From Oceanospirillaceae bacterium (GTDB lineage Bacteria; Pseudomonadota; Gammaproteobacteria; Pseudomonadales; Balneatricaceae), in contig JABSRB010000016.1 of NCBI GenBank assembly GCA_013215375.1, forward strand, positions 1 to 64,000: a DNA stretch of 64,000 nt, given 5' to 3'. Both the position numbers and the translations under genes were made by a program. This document shows, one piece after another, positions 61,022 to 64,000 of the stretch. A model generated the notes under the pieces. It was not told the origin of the DNA and searched no databases. It saw only the letters and a list, made by a program, of their open reading frames with translations. Position 1 is the stretch's first letter, and each line of letters opens with the position of its first letter.

Positions 61022-61465
61022 TAGAATTCCTTTTCAATAGAGGTGAATTTGCCCGCGCCTAAAGCAACATAAGTTGCTTATTATTCGTTGACAGCTGAAT
61101 CATTAAAGTGACACGGGGCTTTTATAACAGAGTTAGAATAAATAAGTACATTGGAATATGGATAATATTAAGTTAAATGTCTTTAAATGGATGCGGATGA
61201 AAAAGGAAAGGGTAGTCATTATGTTGCTGAAAACAAAGTTTTGGAGAAATCACTCGTCGCAAATAGTCACGCACTTAGTACTTAACGATTTGTTATTCGG
61301 GTAGTTAGGTGATCTTCTCAGTCAATGACGACTCGACTAGTGACGCCACAGTTATCAGTATTTACTGCACCTATCAAAGCCACTGTAATGGCCGCTTTTA
61401 TTAAAGCGGCTTGGTGTTAGGTGCTTGCATCTTCATGGTGATTTTAAGGTTGATAGTGGATATGA

Positions 61466-62395
61466 CTATCTCCTTCTTTTGTACCAAGAAAAGTGAATGT
61501 TGGTATGCACCACGATAGCGCCAACACTAACAGCGACTAACCCTATTACTAAGGTGGTGGTTAAAGTTTCATCGAACAGATAAACAGCAGCTATCCCAGA
61601 AATTAGCGGCACTATGGCCATCATCGAACCCATGGCGCTAGGGCCAAGCAAACGCACTGCTTTTACGTAGAAGATCATCTGTATGATGGTGGCTAAAAAA
61701 CCTTGATAAAATGCCTGTAAAGCAATGTCTTGCCATAAATTGAAGGCGAGATTCTTGGGCAGTAATGTAATATAAACGGGTAGGTAGAGCATGCAGGTTA
61801 GCATAGCTAAACTCACTGTCGCCTGCCACGGGGTGATTTCCCAGCGCTTGATTAATACTGAAAATAGCGCCCAGCAAAAAGCCCCAGCCGCCAAATAATA
61901 ATGTCCTGCGTTAAGCCCTGGACCTGTGCTGAATAATGGCCAAATTAAAGAGGCTACTCCAGCGCTGATTAAGGCAAGTCCTAGCCATTTGTTGACGGGG
62001 ATTTTATCGGAGTCAAATAGCGCGGCTAATAAAATAATAAACAGTGGAATTAAGCCCACTAATAACACTGCGGCATGTGAGGCACTAGCCAATTGAAACC
62101 CTTGGAAAGTGAACAGTGCATAAGCTAAACCCCCGATTAAACTGGCGGCGATGAAACGCGGCTCAAATAAATTAAAGCGAAATTTAAACCACCAAATTGG
62201 TAGTAGCAGTGCACTGCATGTTGCATAGCGAATAGCGATCACATCAAAACCGTTTAAGGCACTCACGCCTCCCTGCCTTGAAACTAATATAAACCCTGAC
62301 CAAATTAATGCGGCCGCTAAGGCGTACATGACGCCATGATTGATAGAGGATTTATTCCATAAATTGCTGAGCATGGTGAATTTTCGCGCTAACAT
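61466..62395 (-). CDS. EamA/DMT family transporter
   Basis: Ten hydrophobic segments; two EamA-like repeats. Confidence 0.9.
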   Translation of the reverse strand: MLARKFTMLSNLWNKSSINHGVMYALAAALIWSGFILVSRQGGVSALNGFDVIAIRYATCSALLLPIWWFKFRFNLFEPRFIAASLIGGLAYALFTFQGFQLASASHAAVLLVGLIPLFIILLAALFDSDKIPVNKWLGLALISAGVASLIWPLFSTGPGLNAGHYYLAAGAFCWALFSVLIKRWEITPWQATVSLAMLTCMLYLPVYITLLPKNLAFNLWQDIALQAFYQGFLATIIQMIFYVKAVRLLGPSAMGSMMAIVPLISGIAAVYLFDETLTTTLVIGLVAVSVGAIVVHTNIHFSWYKRRR

Positions 62396-62513
62396 ATTTA
62401 TATATATTCCTTAAATACTAATAATTTCAGTAGAGTCTAAAGCACTGTTGCATTCATTAAAAATGAATTATTATGAATGATGTATTCGTAAATTGTGAAT
62501 ATGTATAATCTAA

Positions 62514-63419
62514 ATGATGGGTTGTGTTGCTATGGAATTATCAGATCTAAGAATATTTACCCAAGTTGTTAATTCAGGCGGTATCACCGCCGCTGCAGAA
62601 GCGCTGCATCGGGTGCCCTCTAACGTGACAGCCAGAATAAAAAAGCTAGAGAAAAACTTAGATAAAACGCTGTTTATTAGAGAGAAGAATCGCCTGCGTA
62701 TCTCTCCAGCAGGGGAGCAGTTATTGCCTTATGCGCAGCAATTGCTGGCCTTGGCGCAAGAGACGTTAACGGCGATGGGCGATACGAGAGTGAGCGGGAC
62801 GCTAAAGCTGGGGGCGATGGAAGCTGTGGCAGCCACACGTTTAGTGGATCCGGTGATGCAATTTCATCAGCGCTATCCAGATGTTGATTTAGAGATAAAA
62901 ACGGCACCTACTGGGGAGTTAATCGCCCGCGTTTTAGAGGGCGAAATAGACTTGGCGCTAGTTGCGGATCCACCGCCGGATAGCCGTCTGCATGCCAGTG
63001 CAGTGTTTGAAGAGCAGTTGGTGATTGTGTCTTGCCTGAGTCATCGTGATATAAAAGAGCCGCAAGATTTGTGTGATTCGCCCACTTTTATGGGGTTTAG
63101 TGCCAGCTGTGCCTACCGCAACCGGCTAACTCAGTGGATCAAGCGCAGTGGCAATATCAGTAAAGTGGTTGAAATTAGCTCTTATCATACGTTGCTAAGT
63201 TGTGTGGCGGCGGGTATGGGTATTGGTCTTGTACCCGTGGCGTTACTGGCGGATTACCCCTTTGCCAACAGCTTAAAAGTACATCAGCTACCGGAGCAAT
63301 GGTCGCGTTCAACTACGCATTTCATTTGGCGATGTAACAATGAGAAGTCAGCTATTAAAGCCTTTATGGATAGTGTGGAGGGGAATATAAGTAAAGAGCA
63401 GGTAACTGATAGTATGTAA
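62514..63419 (+). CDS. LysR-family transcriptional regulator (start likely 62532)
   Basis: MELSDLRIFTQVVNSGGITAAAEALHRVPSNVTARIKKLEKNLDKTLFIREKNRLRIS; divergent from the DMT gene. Confidence 0.93.
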   Translation: MMGCVAMELSDLRIFTQVVNSGGITAAAEALHRVPSNVTARIKKLEKNLDKTLFIREKNRLRISPAGEQLLPYAQQLLALAQETLTAMGDTRVSGTLKLGAMEAVAATRLVDPVMQFHQRYPDVDLEIKTAPTGELIARVLEGEIDLALVADPPPDSRLHASAVFEEQLVIVSCLSHRDIKEPQDLCDSPTFMGFSASCAYRNRLTQWIKRSGNISKVVEISSYHTLLSCVAAGMGIGLVPVALLADYPFANSLKVHQLPEQWSRSTTHFIWRCNNEKSAIKAFMDSVEGNISKEQVTDSM

Positions 63420-63448
63420 GAGCACAATGGACATGGATGGAGGTGGCT

Positions 63449-64000
63449 ATGACTGAAACGATTGAATGGGTGATGTTGGTCGAGGTAGAGAAAGCTCAGC
63501 GGGTGCGCTGTGACTACCCCAATTGTCATCACAGTGTTTATCGGCGTATCCACATCCTTAAATATCCTGATGGTAGTTTTCAGTGTATCGGTTCAGGCTG
63601 TTTTAAAAAGCTAAGTCACGAAGTTGGGGTTAATATTTTTAAAGCAGCCAGTGTTACGTACTTTTCTGGCAGTAAAGCGCTGACCAGTGCACAGCGCCAG
63701 CAATTGATAGATAATCGCAGTGCATTGTTAGAAAAGTTATTAGCCGAGGGCTTGCAGCAACAACAGTCTATTGCCGTGATAAGGAGAGGCGATCTCACAA
63801 CAGATATAACGGTTAAACAGTTGGAGCCCGAAACTGCGAACGAGGTTGAGAGCGAGGCAACTCCCAAGCTAGTGATTATGCCAAAGCCCGTCAATATTTC
63901 TCAAGCTAGCCCGGTAGAAAACTATCATTTGTTGCGAAAATATCAGAAATTTAATCCATTAATTAACTACGCTAGTTTTCCTCAGGGAGAAAAATACTCA
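63449..64000 (+). CDS. Unknown protein with putative four-Cys zinc-binding motif, 3' truncated by window end
   Basis: MTETIEWVMLVEVEKAQRVRCDYPNCHHSVYRRIHILKYPDGSFQCIGSGCFKKLSHEVGVNIF...; frame open to base 64000; absent from the supplied ORF track. Confidence 0.65.
   Translation, partial: MTETIEWVMLVEVEKAQRVRCDYPNCHHSVYRRIHILKYPDGSFQCIGSGCFKKLSHEVGVNIFKAASVTYFSGSKALTSAQRQQLIDNRSALLEKLLAEGLQQQQSIAVIRRGDLTTDITVKQLEPETANEVESEATPKLVIMPKPVNISQASPVENYHLLRKYQKFNPLINYASFPQGEKYS

Noticed and set aside
1-64000. tRNA, rRNA or phage genes
   Set aside because: None recognised by eye; not excluded without tRNAscan/Infernal.

Overview
64 kb from a probable marine-type gammaproteobacterium (taxonomy inferred from gene content only). 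Left to right: (1) most of a Tad/Flp pilus locus (about 1-11.2 kb): TadE-like pseudopilins, CpaB, secretin, FHA-CpaF fusion, TadB, TadC and a TPR lipoprotein, followed by a PP2C-type phosphatase and prfC; (2) a minus-strand type I secretion operon (TolC, ABC, HlyD) with a 2250-aa LamG-repeat adhesin; (3) tatD, a FabY-like ketosynthase and an OmpA-family lipoprotein; (4) a DctB/DctD-like two-component system followed by TRAP dctPQM, with a good sigma-54 promoter match; (5) a mosaic accessory zone (about 40.1-49.3 kb) with long intergenic repeats, decayed gene fragments and an AT-rich two-gene block; (6) the most interesting locus (51.8-60.4 kb): a Fur-box-like site, FecI-type sigma, FecR, STN-type TonB receptor, a hemophilin-like secreted protein, a Slam (DUF560) translocator and a TPR protein, read here as a cell-surface-signalling-controlled type XI secretion/heme-acquisition locus. 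Two related MITE-like inverted-repeat elements were found by eye (10240-10467 and 26517-26679); the first is fused in frame to the N-terminus of a TadE-like pseudopilin gene. A LysR gene and a small membrane ORF each appear broken by a single-base frameshift. Family calls come from reading the translations; no database search was run.
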